Shown: positions 9,054 to 18,357, numbered from the stretch's first letter. The stretch is 64,000 nucleotides of DNA from Pseudomonadota bacterium (GCA_018817425.1 JAHITX010000063.1:17544-81543), one strand, 5' to 3'. The notes: generated by a model from the letters alone, not told the origin. Program-made: numbers and translations.

Positions 9054-11048
9054 TCAGATACTACAGGCTATATTAAATCCATCATGGATCGATGAATGCA
9101 GGTATCGGTGGCTGCTGCAATCGCCTATGAGTTCAACCCGCCCGTTGAAAGCGGATTTTTGAAGCTGTTCAAATAATTCGTCATTGGGCAGATTATAGCC
9201 TGCGTATACCACATGATCTGCATTTATAAGTTTTGCAGCTTGGCCAACAAAAGAGCCAACTTTTACAGCCCCATGTGCCGAGACATCAGCCAAATAACTG
9301 TGGGTATGCAAAGTAAATCGTCCAGAAGCATTGAGCCGACGCAATGCAGGGCGTGATCGCCAGGATACTGCCATCTGCGGTGCCAAATCGCCGAAACGGG
9401 TAACATATTCTACTGAAACTTTATTTTGAAGCAAATATTCAGCCACACCCACAGCTTCATAATGACCTCTATCATCCACAAGCACCACAGTTTTACCGGA
9501 ATCAATAACAGCGCGTTTTTCCAGAAGGTCGGGAACATTTACCAATAGCGGCGTCTTAAGGTTTTCCAGTACTACAACTGGTGCCCCTATTTGCCATACA
9601 TCATCACGCGGCCTCGATCCGGTTGCCAGCAAAACAACATCGGGGTTTGCTGCCAGTATGTCATCGAGATCTATATAGGTACCGGTATGAACGTTAACCC
9701 CCAGACTGTAAATCTGGTCTTGCAACCAATGACACACGTCGTAAAAGCCCCCCAGATAAGGGATAGTCTTCACCAGTTTTAATGCACCGCCAAGAGTAGG
9801 AGTCGCCTCATACAGGTGTATCTGATGGCCTGCCAGGGCAGCCACTCGCGCGGCCTCCATACCCGCAGGGCCGCCGCCAACCACCAGCACCTTTTTAGGA
9901 GTACTCGTTTTTGGGATCGCTGTTTGAGGAAATTCCGACTCCCGCCCTACCTGGACATTTACTGTGCATTGCAGAGGTTGTCCGGAAAAAATATTACCCA
10001 CACACAATTGATTACAGCCAATACATGCCCGAACCGATTCTGCTCCCTGCTCTATAGTTTTTTTAACCAGGTATGGATCAGCAATGGTAGCACGGGTCAT
10101 GCCTACCATGTCGGCTTCACCCTGAGAAATAACCTGCTCCGCTTCTTCCAAAGTGCGGAAACGGCCCGAGATAAAAGTTGTCAGTCCGGTTTTCTCCCGT
10201 ACACCACTGTTCCAGTTCAGTTCCACTCCGGTTGGAGTATGGACGGCAGGAACCATAGCTTCCGGGTTGTGGTATCCACCCATAGACATATTAATATAGT
10301 CAACCAGTCCGTCAGCCTTGAGCATTTTAAGCACATCGACAATTTCGTCTATGATCAAACCGCCTTCAAGAGCTTCGGGACCTAGGCGCAGACCAACAAT
10401 AAAGCTGTTCGATACCGATCTGCGTATGCCGGTCAGGATTTCGCGCAGGAACCTGGATCGGTTTTCCAGACTGCCGCCATACTCATCTGTCCGTCGATTG
10501 CTCCATGGAGAAAGAAATTGCATAACCAGGTAACCGTGAGAACCGGCTATCTCACAACCATGAAGGCCTCCTTTTTCACAGCGTACTGCCGCTGAAGTAT
10601 AAGCATTCACCAGTTCACGGATTTCCTCATGATTGAATGCCCTTGTCGGCATTCCCGTGTACATGCCCGGCAATGCAGATGGTCCCTTTTTCACATCGCG
10701 CCAGTCTGCATAAATGCCACCACCATGCCAGATTTGTTGAATAATTCTCATGCCCGTCGGTTTGATCGCCTTCATCAACTTTTGGTAACCTGGAATAACA
10801 TCGTCACTCCAGCATAATATTGTGCACGGAACGAAGTTTGAAGATTTATGCACAAAACCGGGAGCCAAAACTTCCAACCCCACTCCGCCTTCAGCCCTAG
10901 CCATATGATAAGCAATGTACTGATCGCTGATAAGTCCATCGGTACCAGCAAAAAAGGTGGCATGAGCAGTACGAACAATACGGTTTTTAATGGTCAGCCC
11001 CCGAATTGTGAGAGGCGACAAAACGCGCTTATAATTTTCATGTACCAT
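9054..11048 (-). CDS. Old Yellow Enzyme/2,4-dienoyl-CoA reductase type FMN-[4Fe-4S]-FAD enzyme
   Basis: 664-residue three-part flavoenzyme. N-terminal TIM barrel (1-330) binding FMN, with HGYLVMQFLSP (171-181) and the DEYGGSLENR signature (188-197); a [4Fe-4S] site C342..C345...C349 and C361; then an FAD/NAD(P)H domain starting GGGPAG at 391-396. This is the layout of FadH, trimethylamine dehydrogenase and the bile-acid enzymes BaiCD/BaiH. It should reduce or oxidise a C=C bond conjugated to a carbonyl. Largest enzyme of the redox run and probably its central ene-reductase. Confidence 0.9.
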   Translation of the reverse strand: MVHENYKRVLSPLTIRGLTIKNRIVRTAHATFFAGTDGLISDQYIAYHMARAEGGVGLEVLAPGFVHKSSNFVPCTILCWSDDVIPGYQKLMKAIKPTGMRIIQQIWHGGGIYADWRDVKKGPSALPGMYTGMPTRAFNHEEIRELVNAYTSAAVRCEKGGLHGCEIAGSHGYLVMQFLSPWSNRRTDEYGGSLENRSRFLREILTGIRRSVSNSFIVGLRLGPEALEGGLIIDEIVDVLKMLKADGLVDYINMSMGGYHNPEAMVPAVHTPTGVELNWNSGVREKTGLTTFISGRFRTLEEAEQVISQGEADMVGMTRATIADPYLVKKTIEQGAESVRACIGCNQLCVGNIFSGQPLQCTVNVQVGRESEFPQTAIPKTSTPKKVLVVGGGPAGMEAARVAALAGHQIHLYEATPTLGGALKLVKTIPYLGGFYDVCHWLQDQIYSLGVNVHTGTYIDLDDILAANPDVVLLATGSRPRDDVWQIGAPVVVLENLKTPLLVNVPDLLEKRAVIDSGKTVVLVDDRGHYEAVGVAEYLLQNKVSVEYVTRFGDLAPQMAVSWRSRPALRRLNASGRFTLHTHSYLADVSAHGAVKVGSFVGQAAKLINADHVVYAGYNLPNDELFEQLQKSAFNGRVELIGDCSSHRYLHSSIHDGFNIACSI

Positions 11049-11087
11049 CTATTTACTCCTTCCATCTTTTGATTATCTTCTTAAGAC

Positions 11088-11534
11088 TTATGCTTGAAGC
11101 CTCTCTATCTCTTTCGAAATATTTTCTGCCATCTCAACGGTTACAGGCTTGAGCATTGGTTTTAACATCACATTAACAAGCGGTCCTATCATCCCACCTG
11201 CATTAAGAGTAAGCTTGAAATTTAGTTCAGTATTATTATCCGGAATGGGTAAAGCTAAGAACCTGCCTTCTCCGGTTAAACGTTCATTTATTCCCTCAAG
11301 TATAAACTTTACTTTTTCCGGTTCAGACCACTCCGTTATAAACACTTTGAAGTGCACCACCCGGCACAAAACACCTACATCTCCTTTCAGCGTCCATACA
11401 GATTCTTTTTCGTTAAGCTCTTCGTGCTTCTGGTAACCTTTCAAATATTTTGCCCAATTATTCATCACACAAATAAAATCCCATACCGATTTCAATGGCG
11501 CCTTCACAAACGCTTTATGTTCAACCCAAGGCAT
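11088..11534 (-). CDS. SRPBCC/polyketide-cyclase-like protein
   Basis: 148-residue START-like protein. The opening WVEHKAFVKAPLKSVWDFI is the typical SRPBCC first strand and helix, followed by long beta strands and a final helix (MAENISKEIERLQA). These proteins hold hydrophobic ligands in a deep cavity and may be carriers, cyclases or aromatases. It lies 15 bases downstream of the ketosteroid-dehydrogenase-like gene and so belongs to the same transcript. Confidence 0.8.
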   Translation of the reverse strand: MPWVEHKAFVKAPLKSVWDFICVMNNWAKYLKGYQKHEELNEKESVWTLKGDVGVLCRVVHFKVFITEWSEPEKVKFILEGINERLTGEGRFLALPIPDNNTELNFKLTLNAGGMIGPLVNVMLKPMLKPVTVEMAENISKEIERLQA

Positions 11535-11549
11535 ACAATAACCTCCTGT

Positions 11550-13181
11550 TCATTTTGTCATATGCTTTGCGGCGATGTAACCGAAAGTCATGCTCTGTGC
11601 AAGAGTCTGACCGCTTGTCATTCCACGACCTAATGCCAGATGTGCTGCCGTGTTCGGTACAGCGTACAAACCCTGGATCGGCTCTCCGCGAACATTTATA
11701 ACTTGAGCGTTAGCGTTAGTGACAAGACCACTTTTGGTGCCCAACACAGATCGAATTGCCTTAAACCCATAGAAAGGTGGTTTTTCAATTGTTCCAAGCG
11801 AAGGATTCGGCTTATGGAAAGGGTCCCCCCAAAATCGAGCATAGGCAGAATCCCCCCGATGAAATTCCGGGTCTTTTCCTTTTCTGGCATAAGAGTTGAA
11901 ATTATTCACTGTTTCATCAAGTGTATCAGGATTAATTGCCAGTTTCAGCGCAAGCTCCCTAAGACTCGATGAACAGTTCATCCACTCCGGGGCATTGTCA
12001 TCAGGCATAACAGAGCCAAAGACATACTTTGTTTTGTGGTTATGATCGTAGATCAGGTAGCAGGGCAAGTTAGGATAGATCTGCTTTGAACCATCAAACC
12101 TTACCATATCCTCCTCAGCGGTTTTGTACATACCTTCATTCGTGAACCGCTTACCTTGTTGGTTAACCATAATCATGCCCGGGCGAGCCGGCTCTTCAAC
12201 AAAAATACGGTAAAGAGTTTTGCCTTCATGTGTCTCACCGGGAATGGCAAGACAGGTTCCTGCTGATTCATCCAGATGTGCCCAAGCCGCTCCTGCCTCC
12301 AAAGCCATAATATGGCCGTCACCGCAGTTTGAGGGTGGAGTTGAAGCTTCGAGTGTCGGTGAACAATTAAGGCGTCTCAAATTCTCATTCCACTCGTAAC
12401 CCCCGCATGCCAATATAATACCAAGCCGCCCTTGAATAAATACTGTTCGGCCCTCCTGTTCCGCTTTGATCCCGACAATCCGGTTGGTATCATCCCGGAC
12501 AAGTTCAATGCCCCTCGTCTGCAACATTATATTTACTTCTCGATCAAGACATGCTTTCATAAGATGTCCTATCAAAGAAGAACCAAAGCCGACGATGCCA
12601 TCTTCCATTCGTTTTGCAAGGAGCCCCCAATCCCAATTGCTTATCTTGCAATAACCACCCCATTTAATCAGTTCGGGAATATTACTGGGTATCGGAAGAT
12701 GGGGCGAAAGTCGTAATTTATTTTGCCAATCTCCCAAACGCTTGCTGTCAAAGATTTTGGGTTGGAGGGCTCTGCCTTCAGTGGTACCGCCCGGATGCTC
12801 AGGATAATAGTCAGGGCAAGGGCGAATTACTTCCATTTCCATGCCTGCCTTCTCTTCAATATACTCCAGCATCTCCGGCGCGGTATCGATAAAAGCCACC
12901 GTAAGATCCTCGACATGATGTCCACCGCCCGTGTGGCGTATATAAGTCAAAGCATTTTCTCTTGAATCTTTAATGCCAAGTTTTAACATATGTGGATTGT
13001 TGGCAATCCACAGCATGCCTCCGGAATATGCGGTTCCACCGCCTATTTTATCGGTAGTTTCCAGCAAAAACACTTCTGCCCCACATTCCCGGCCAACAAT
13101 GGCTGAAGTTAAGGCCCCACTTCCCGAACCCACAACGATAATGTCGGTTTTCACATCCCAAGAATCTTTTGTATTCAGCAT
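11550..13181 (-). CDS. 3-ketosteroid-dehydrogenase-like FAD protein
   Basis: 543-residue member of the fumarate-reductase/ketosteroid-delta1-dehydrogenase flavoprotein family. FAD motif GSGSGA at 18-23, GGGTAYSGG shortly after, and the C-terminal block with PFYGFKAI, LGTKSGLVTNANAQV, GLYAVPNTA and ALGRGMTSGQT closely follows 3-oxosteroid 1-dehydrogenase architecture. A dehydrogenation next to a ring ketone is the predicted reaction; fumarate-reductase-like use is less likely because no heme domain or Tat signal is visible. Confidence 0.82.
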   Translation of the reverse strand: MLNTKDSWDVKTDIIVVGSGSGALTSAIVGRECGAEVFLLETTDKIGGGTAYSGGMLWIANNPHMLKLGIKDSRENALTYIRHTGGGHHVEDLTVAFIDTAPEMLEYIEEKAGMEMEVIRPCPDYYPEHPGGTTEGRALQPKIFDSKRLGDWQNKLRLSPHLPIPSNIPELIKWGGYCKISNWDWGLLAKRMEDGIVGFGSSLIGHLMKACLDREVNIMLQTRGIELVRDDTNRIVGIKAEQEGRTVFIQGRLGIILACGGYEWNENLRRLNCSPTLEASTPPSNCGDGHIMALEAGAAWAHLDESAGTCLAIPGETHEGKTLYRIFVEEPARPGMIMVNQQGKRFTNEGMYKTAEEDMVRFDGSKQIYPNLPCYLIYDHNHKTKYVFGSVMPDDNAPEWMNCSSSLRELALKLAINPDTLDETVNNFNSYARKGKDPEFHRGDSAYARFWGDPFHKPNPSLGTIEKPPFYGFKAIRSVLGTKSGLVTNANAQVINVRGEPIQGLYAVPNTAAHLALGRGMTSGQTLAQSMTFGYIAAKHMTK

Positions 13182-13281
13182 AAATTTTCCTTTCTTATCA
13201 TCTCATTTAATAGTTCATGCTTACATTGAAATTCTGCTTTGAGTTTTTACTACAAGTGCAAACATTATGTTTGCTCAGACA

Positions 13282-14604
13282 CTACTTAGACAGCAGCAAG
13301 AAATTACTTACGCTAAAAAAACTGGGGTCCAGTTTTGAAGCTGGCATATATAAAAAAACTTCAGGATCGGGAGCACGGGATGATATTGTAGCATGACGGA
13401 TTTTTTCATCTACAAAGAGCACAGAATCATAATCCCCTGTATTATTTTTACCGGTCGGAGCCTCACTATAATGCACGAAAAAAGTTACCCAGGTACGAAA
13501 TTCACCGGATTTTTCATATATCTCCTTATACCAGATAGTATAAGTCTCCTGATCAATATAATTTACGTGCAATCCCCAGTTATAATACGGATCTTTAGGC
13601 ATTTGCTCCACGACCCACACCTTTCTGGGAACATAGGTTACAACACCCGGCGCAGGCGCCCAGGCAGCGCCTTTAAATCCCGGTACTTCATAATTTAATT
13701 TGAAAAACCAGCCTGTGAAAGGATATTTCATAGTAAGTCTTCCATCAGGTAATTCTTCCGCAGGAATCATTTCAGTGCTTGTAAACGAAACAAGTATTGT
13801 CTTCTCTCCCACACACTTCCATTTCATGGAACGGTCTTTGCCACTCCACCCGTAACTAACATCCAGCCAAGCATCAGAACCCATATATGGATCCGACCTT
13901 GCCGTCGAGGGTGTCTGTCGAATCCTCCGAATGGCAGGGACATAGGCATAATTGGTATCGTTCCTCGCATCCATAAAGATGTATGCCAGTGTGTTAGTTC
14001 CTTTCATACTCATCGGCACCAAAGCATTTAGAAGTTCATACCATTTAACATGATCAGTATTCCTGGTTATTTCCTGACCCGGCGGTCTGCCTGTTGCATA
14101 AAGACGGTAATCATAACCACCAACATAACGTTCCTCTCCTGATGTAGTTATCCACCTTGTATGCTGAAGTACGCGCGTACCCATAAAACGAAATAACTGA
14201 TAATCAAAGTTCGATATAATTCTACTTCCGGCCTTGGGATCTATTTGATCAATTTTGGGAAAAGGATACCCGTAGATATTGTATAGTGGAATCTTCCCCG
14301 TATTCTTTTCAACTAAATCACCATCGGGACTTATGTCGAATTTCCCGGCATTCTTCATGCCTGCAGCAATAAAACTGTCCTGATGCTTGTATTTAAAGTT
14401 TATAGCCCCCGGCGTAATAATAAAATCGCCCCTTTCAACAGCACGGTACATAGCCGGAATTAGAAGATCTTTGTACTGAGCACAGTTGGTCTTGTCGATC
14501 ACTTTCGGTAGATACACAGCCTGAACTGTAGCTCCACAAAAAAACAGAACAAGCAAGGAACACAGTGAGCCCCCTATATACTTTAATATTCTATTTCTTT
14601 TCAT
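13282..14604 (-). CDS. DUF1329 exported protein
   Basis: About 440-residue exported protein of the DUF1329 family. A basic start (MKRNRILKYIGG) and a hydrophobic stretch give a signal peptide ending near TVQA. The mature part has the family pattern with NFKYKHQ, RHTRWITTSGEERYVGG and YTIWYKEIYEKSG. DUF1329 proteins are outer-membrane or periplasmic and resemble lipoprotein-sorting LolA/B folds; they tend to sit beside genes for hydrophobic-compound degradation, suggesting uptake or binding of the substrate. Possible starts: ATG 14604 or GTG 14610, both after GGAGG. First gene of the redox run on this strand. Confidence 0.78.
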   Translation of the reverse strand: MKRNRILKYIGGSLCSLLVLFFCGATVQAVYLPKVIDKTNCAQYKDLLIPAMYRAVERGDFIITPGAINFKYKHQDSFIAAGMKNAGKFDISPDGDLVEKNTGKIPLYNIYGYPFPKIDQIDPKAGSRIISNFDYQLFRFMGTRVLQHTRWITTSGEERYVGGYDYRLYATGRPPGQEITRNTDHVKWYELLNALVPMSMKGTNTLAYIFMDARNDTNYAYVPAIRRIRQTPSTARSDPYMGSDAWLDVSYGWSGKDRSMKWKCVGEKTILVSFTSTEMIPAEELPDGRLTMKYPFTGWFFKLNYEVPGFKGAAWAPAPGVVTYVPRKVWVVEQMPKDPYYNWGLHVNYIDQETYTIWYKEIYEKSGEFRTWVTFFVHYSEAPTGKNNTGDYDSVLFVDEKIRHATISSRAPDPEVFLYMPASKLDPSFFSVSNFLLLSK

Positions 14605-14651
14605 TTTCACCTTTTCCTCCTTCTCCCTTTTCAATTGTTATAATTAACTTT

Positions 14652-14749
14652 CTCTTGGGAACTAAACAGCCCTTTTGAGGATCGCATTAACTTATAAGCG
14701 CTGTCAGGCAAGACATGAAGCAACAAAAGGGCTGTTTAGTGCCCGAGAG
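14652..14749. repeat. Long inverted repeat upstream of the redox run
   Basis: ACTAAACAGCCCTTTTG (14661-14677) is repeated perfectly in inverse at 14724-14740, and the outer 9 bases match 7 of 9, giving 26-bp arms around a 46-bp loop. It lies 48 bases upstream of the DUF1329 start, where an operator or transcription attenuator would be expected; a decayed mobile-element end is the other option. Confidence 0.6.
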
Positions 14750-14765
14750 CGTCTCTAACACGACT

Positions 14766-14927
14766 TTAGCTGATAATTGTAGAAATTTTCCACATATCCC
14801 CGGATGTAAAAGCAAGAAGGGAGATAGCGTTTTCAACCGTTATATTACTGGACGTTGCAAACACTTTCGGGTCAGTCGGCGCAGGGATATATTCCGGAAC
14901 GTCTATTGTACCAAACTGATACCAACC
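14766..14927 (-). pseudogene. Possible decayed gene 3' end
   Basis: An open 53-codon stretch on the minus strand without a start codon encodes a protein-like sequence (TIDVPEYIPAPTDPKVFATS ... SLLAFTSGDMWKI), closed by TAA at 14766 and broken upstream by TAA at 14928. It has the look of a C-terminus of a lost gene upstream of the redox run. Not recognised. The rest of 14605-15212 shows only the inverted repeat and AT-rich DNA. Confidence 0.3.
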
Positions 14928-15212
14928 TTACCTTATGGCAGAAGTATAATAGGAACTTGCTCTAAAGCACTTTAAGCATTCTTCCTGCATAACAAATCTC
15001 ATATTTTTCTAAATAAGAAGACATGGCAGGCATTATTGTTTTCCTGTTACCTTTATTGAACCGATCTTGAGATGGAAAAAAATATTATTAATTTGTTCTC
15101 CATATGCTCCTTTCCATACTTCTCGTTTATTGGATTCTTGACAATAAAATATCAGCAAATTATAATATATAAAAATTAATTGATTATTGTTGACCTGCTA
15201 AATACTATTATT

Positions 15213-16901
15213 ATGAATTATCGTATATTGCCAAAGGTTCCTGATGAATTAAACCTGCGAGCTTGTAGTTGGCGAGATTATAGATACTTCATGGAGCAGA
15301 GACAAGGAACAATGTTTTCCCCCAATAATATCGTCCTTTATAAATCACTCGGTTTTCTGCTGAAGGATTATCGAAAATGGCAAAAACTAAGTCAGGAAAT
15401 CCTTTCAGAATCGATAGGAGTGAGTGTTCGTGAATTGCGGAATTGGGAAGCAGGTCGCCGCCGCGCAGGTATTGAAAATCTTCACGATATTTCAGAAGTT
15501 ACCGGCATCCCGATGCAGGTTTGCCTAGCTCTCAATGCAGATCAGCCCATTTGGTATTCACTGCGAAAAAGGCTATTCATGTATTCTTCGTTAGAAGAAG
15601 CGCAATTTTATTCCTTCGATTTACTCGAATACAGCGAAAAATCCGAAGACAATACCCTGCTGAAGAAAGTTGCTATTACAAAAAACAAGCACATTGACCT
15701 GATTCTTTCATGTCACAAGGATCTTTACGATCCCAAAAGGCCTTTGCAACGAGATGTGTTTAAGGCCGCTAGTTTTATTCTTCCTGATTTGAATTACATT
15801 TTAACAGATTACTGGAACCATTATATAGCCCATGAAGTATGTTTGCCCATAACATTGGATGCATATAACAAGCTTAAGAAACAAGATAACATTGAAAATT
15901 ACCTAAAAAGTGAAATGATCAGTGATATTATCGCTCAGGGTGAAGGGGTTTTTTTCTATTATTCTTCATTCGCTAGCAACATTAGCGCCTCTTTCTGGGT
16001 AATCATGGATGCTATGCGAGCCCTCTCCAAAATAAAACAAAAAGAACGATACCTGCTTGCCAGCCATACGGTCATAAAAGAATCGGCTATAATCCAGAAT
16101 AATTTGGGCATGAGCTTAGGAAGGGACTATAGGCATTTGCAAAACGAACTTTGTCCTGCAATCTATGAAATGGGATTGGATTTTCATCCGAAAATAAATG
16201 TGCCTGACAGATGGGATGTTGAGAAGATTGCAGCGGAAGGTCATGCAATGAATGTAGCAAGAAGAACCAAACAATTATGGTCACCAGCAAATCCCAGTAA
16301 TAAACAAAAAAATATTATCCATTCCTTTAAGGAACATTCTCCAAATAAAATTGATCAGCACGCTGTATTAACTGTTGATAAAAATGCTGTATTAACTGTT
16401 GACGCTTCCTCTTCAAATAGTAAAAAACGAAACTGCCAAAAAAAATTAAAACCGCAACTGCCTAAACATAAGATTGGAATTAACGTATGCCCTAACACAA
16501 AATGCGCACTATATGCTAAATCAGATAAAGCGAATATTATTTCCAATGGTACATTCCGATTAAAAGATGGAACCAACTTACGCCGATATATTTGCAAAGA
16601 ATGCGGCAAATCATTTTGCAGTAAAACATCGGGCATCTTTTATGGATTAAGGTCTCCCGATGAAAAAATTTTGAACGCTCTCAAACTTTTAATTAAAGGA
16701 ATGTCCTTACGAGGCGTGGCAAAAACTATTGGGGTTGAGTTCCGCACCGTAAGTTTATGGCTCAAAGTTGCTTCCAAACAAAATAAAAAAATAAACACCA
16801 TACTCATAAAAGAACCGGATGTCTCTCAGGATGAACTGGATGCTTTTTGGGCTTTTTACGAAAAGCAACTCTCTTTGGCGAAGAGCAAAGTCTTTGAATA
16901 G
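15213..16901 (+). CDS. XRE-type HTH regulator fused to an IS1-like transposase N-terminal module
   Basis: About 562 residues from the ATG at 15213 (an in-frame TTG lies at 15180; neither has a clear ribosome site). Residues about 47-100 form a Cro/C1 helix-turn-helix (LLKDYRKWQKLSQEIL ... RELRNWEAGRRRAG). A 300-residue helical middle part is not recognised. From about 425 comes a zinc-ribbon (CPNTKCALY ... CKECGKSF) and a second HTH (GMSLRGVAKTIGVEFRTVSL) as in IS1-type InsA proteins, ending after the first strand of the DDE domain (ELDAFWAFYEKQ). A short tandem AVLTVD repeat links the two halves. It faces away from the redox run and could be its regulator. Confidence 0.7.
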   Translation: MNYRILPKVPDELNLRACSWRDYRYFMEQRQGTMFSPNNIVLYKSLGFLLKDYRKWQKLSQEILSESIGVSVRELRNWEAGRRRAGIENLHDISEVTGIPMQVCLALNADQPIWYSLRKRLFMYSSLEEAQFYSFDLLEYSEKSEDNTLLKKVAITKNKHIDLILSCHKDLYDPKRPLQRDVFKAASFILPDLNYILTDYWNHYIAHEVCLPITLDAYNKLKKQDNIENYLKSEMISDIIAQGEGVFFYYSSFASNISASFWVIMDAMRALSKIKQKERYLLASHTVIKESAIIQNNLGMSLGRDYRHLQNELCPAIYEMGLDFHPKINVPDRWDVEKIAAEGHAMNVARRTKQLWSPANPSNKQKNIIHSFKEHSPNKIDQHAVLTVDKNAVLTVDASSSNSKKRNCQKKLKPQLPKHKIGINVCPNTKCALYAKSDKANIISNGTFRLKDGTNLRRYICKECGKSFCSKTSGIFYGLRSPDEKILNALKLLIKGMSLRGVAKTIGVEFRTVSLWLKVASKQNKKINTILIKEPDVSQDELDAFWAFYEKQLSLAKSKVFE

Positions 16902-16929
16902 CAGAGAGGGAACAAAGCAATTAACAGCA

Positions 16930-17004
16930 CCAACAATATTATCTTCCATGCTTGCCGCATCATTAGCTACTCTTCAGCCGCTTGCAGCGGGACTAACAAG
17001 CGGT
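16930..17004 (+). pseudogene. Fragment of a second TraB-family gene
   Basis: About 75 bases encode ILSSMLAASLATLQPLAAGL, matching the C-terminal membrane segment of the intact TraB protein (ILSSMLAAPLTTLHPLIAVG). By eye the first 51 bases match bases from 5206 of the window at 44 positions. No other part of TraB is found nearby, so this is a relic of a duplicated or recombined gene just downstream of the XRE-transposase gene. Confidence 0.65.
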
Positions 17005-17029
17005 GGGAAAGAGAAAACTCTTTCCCACC
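17002..17029. terminator. Perfect hairpin between convergent genes
   Basis: GGTGGGAAAGAG, a 4-base loop (AAAA), then CTCTTTCCCACC. It lies between the plus-strand regulator and the minus-strand HbpS-like gene, which converge here; T-rich tracts follow at 17042-17056. A Rho-independent terminator serving one or both genes is likely. Confidence 0.75.
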
Positions 17030-17104
17030 AAGCAAAAAGACGCTTTTTATTTTTGAAATAAACCAACTAATATATTGATGTTCCCGATATCTATTTTCTG
17101 CGGC

Positions 17105-17854
17105 TTACTTTTTCGATTGAACAGGGCGTGTTTTTGGCAAACCTTTGGCTATTTCTACTGCTTCAGGTGAGCATGCAGGATGCCCCCATCCGCCTGAACT
17201 AACACCATCAGTAATATCATAAACTATATTATCATCCTTATTTGGGCTCACACCAGCAGGCACATAGTCTAATTCGAGATTATGCCTGACTTTCCATGCA
17301 ATGTTATGATCAGCGCATGAACTATCGCCACTAACCCCGATTGCTCCTATAAGCTTTCCATCTTTATTATACAGAGCCAAACCGCCGCCAAAAACGTTAA
17401 CTCCTCCGATTTTCTTGCCAACCATAGGATCTTTTTTTGTACCGATTTCATCCGATGCCCCGCCATATGCTACTTTAGTATCAACCGGATTACTATGCTG
17501 TAAGCCATACAAACTGCCACCAGGCTGAACGGCAGTAAAAAGGTTTGCTGTAGATAATGATAAGCCAGGAAGGCTGAATCCATTTGCAGTATTTGCTTTT
17601 TGTGCTGAAATGGCACGGCTTCCCGGCCACTGGTCGCCTCTGTCATTACCGGAGAACACAACTGCTTTTACGACACCATCCCTGTCAACTATCGTTGCCC
17701 ACATATTTAAACTAAACCCGCCGTTTTGTTCTTTTACAACATCTTTAAGAACTTTTTGAAGTTTGGAATATTTTGGTAATTCACCAGCATAACCGGTTGA
17801 TACCAAAAAAATAAACGCTACCACAACAAAACTCGCAATTGTCTTTAACCGCAT
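17105..17854 (-). CDS. HbpS/GlcG-type (DUF336) periplasmic protein
   Basis: 249 residues with a signal peptide (MRLKTIASFVVVAFIFLVS, cut after GYA). The mature part is a Haem-degrading/HbpS-like domain, seen in VDRDGVVKAVVFSGNDRGDQ, SRAISAQKANTANGFS and GGGLALYNKDGKLIGAIGVS. Members bind heme or small cofactors, sense redox state, or accompany glycolate and diol metabolism. Here it stands alone. GGAG precedes the ATG. Confidence 0.82.
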   Translation of the reverse strand: MRLKTIASFVVVAFIFLVSTGYAGELPKYSKLQKVLKDVVKEQNGGFSLNMWATIVDRDGVVKAVVFSGNDRGDQWPGSRAISAQKANTANGFSLPGLSLSTANLFTAVQPGGSLYGLQHSNPVDTKVAYGGASDEIGTKKDPMVGKKIGGVNVFGGGLALYNKDGKLIGAIGVSGDSSCADHNIAWKVRHNLELDYVPAGVSPNKDDNIVYDITDGVSSGGWGHPACSPEAVEIAKGLPKTRPVQSKK

Positions 17855-18038
17855 GAATCATTTCTCCTTTTAATTTATTAATATATTTAATATCAAACCC
17901 TATCTGTTTATATTTTTTATAGAATCACATTATTTTATTAACATTTTCTTATGCTATAATCTTCATCACCTCCTTTACTCCTTTATGCCGCTATAACCGC
18001 ATTCTACTTCTTTTGTCAATATCTGCGTGAAAGCATCT

Positions 18039-18225
18039 CAGGGTAACCGCATTTAGAAATCAACCTGCCAGGACTTTCATAAGATAATCATTATCCCAAC
18101 CAGCCCTATGTCGTTTTGATTTTATGCTCTTTTTCGGTGTTGCTTCTTTTTTAATCATATTCAAGGCAATATGTCTGAGCACAGCAAAGTTTTCCGGTTT
18201 TAAGTTGGCTGATAGCCTGAATCCA
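18039..18225 (-). mobile_element. Remnant of an ISAs1-family insertion sequence (transposase C-terminus plus one end)
   Basis: On the minus strand an open stretch encodes LKPENFAVLRHIALNM, KKSIKSKRHRAGWDND and YLMKVLAG, the usual C-terminus of ISAs1-type transposases, ending in a TGA at 18060-18062. Five bases beyond the stop lies AAATGCGGTTACCCTG (18039-18054 in inverse), the same sequence that bounds the MITE at 22206-22324, so it is probably the terminal inverted repeat of this IS. The rest of the transposase and the other end are missing. The remaining DNA of 17855-18357 shows no gene. Confidence 0.75.
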
Positions 18226-18357
18226 ACTTAAAAAAGACAGCTCTGCAGGAAGCATAGTGGATAGGGTAAAACATCAGTTGAAAACCGTTCTTGTTGCCAT
18301 GGCTGGCTTTGCCCTTTTCGATTGTGAAGTTTGCAACAAAACCCAAAAGGAGGTTGT

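Noticed and set aside
12432..12716. Plus-strand frames inside the redox run
   Set aside because: No ribosome sites or family motifs; the minus strand codes for full-length conserved enzymes.
17470..17661. Small minus-strand reading frame inside the HbpS-like gene
   Set aside because: It is a shadow frame of a clearly coding gene with signal peptide and family motifs.
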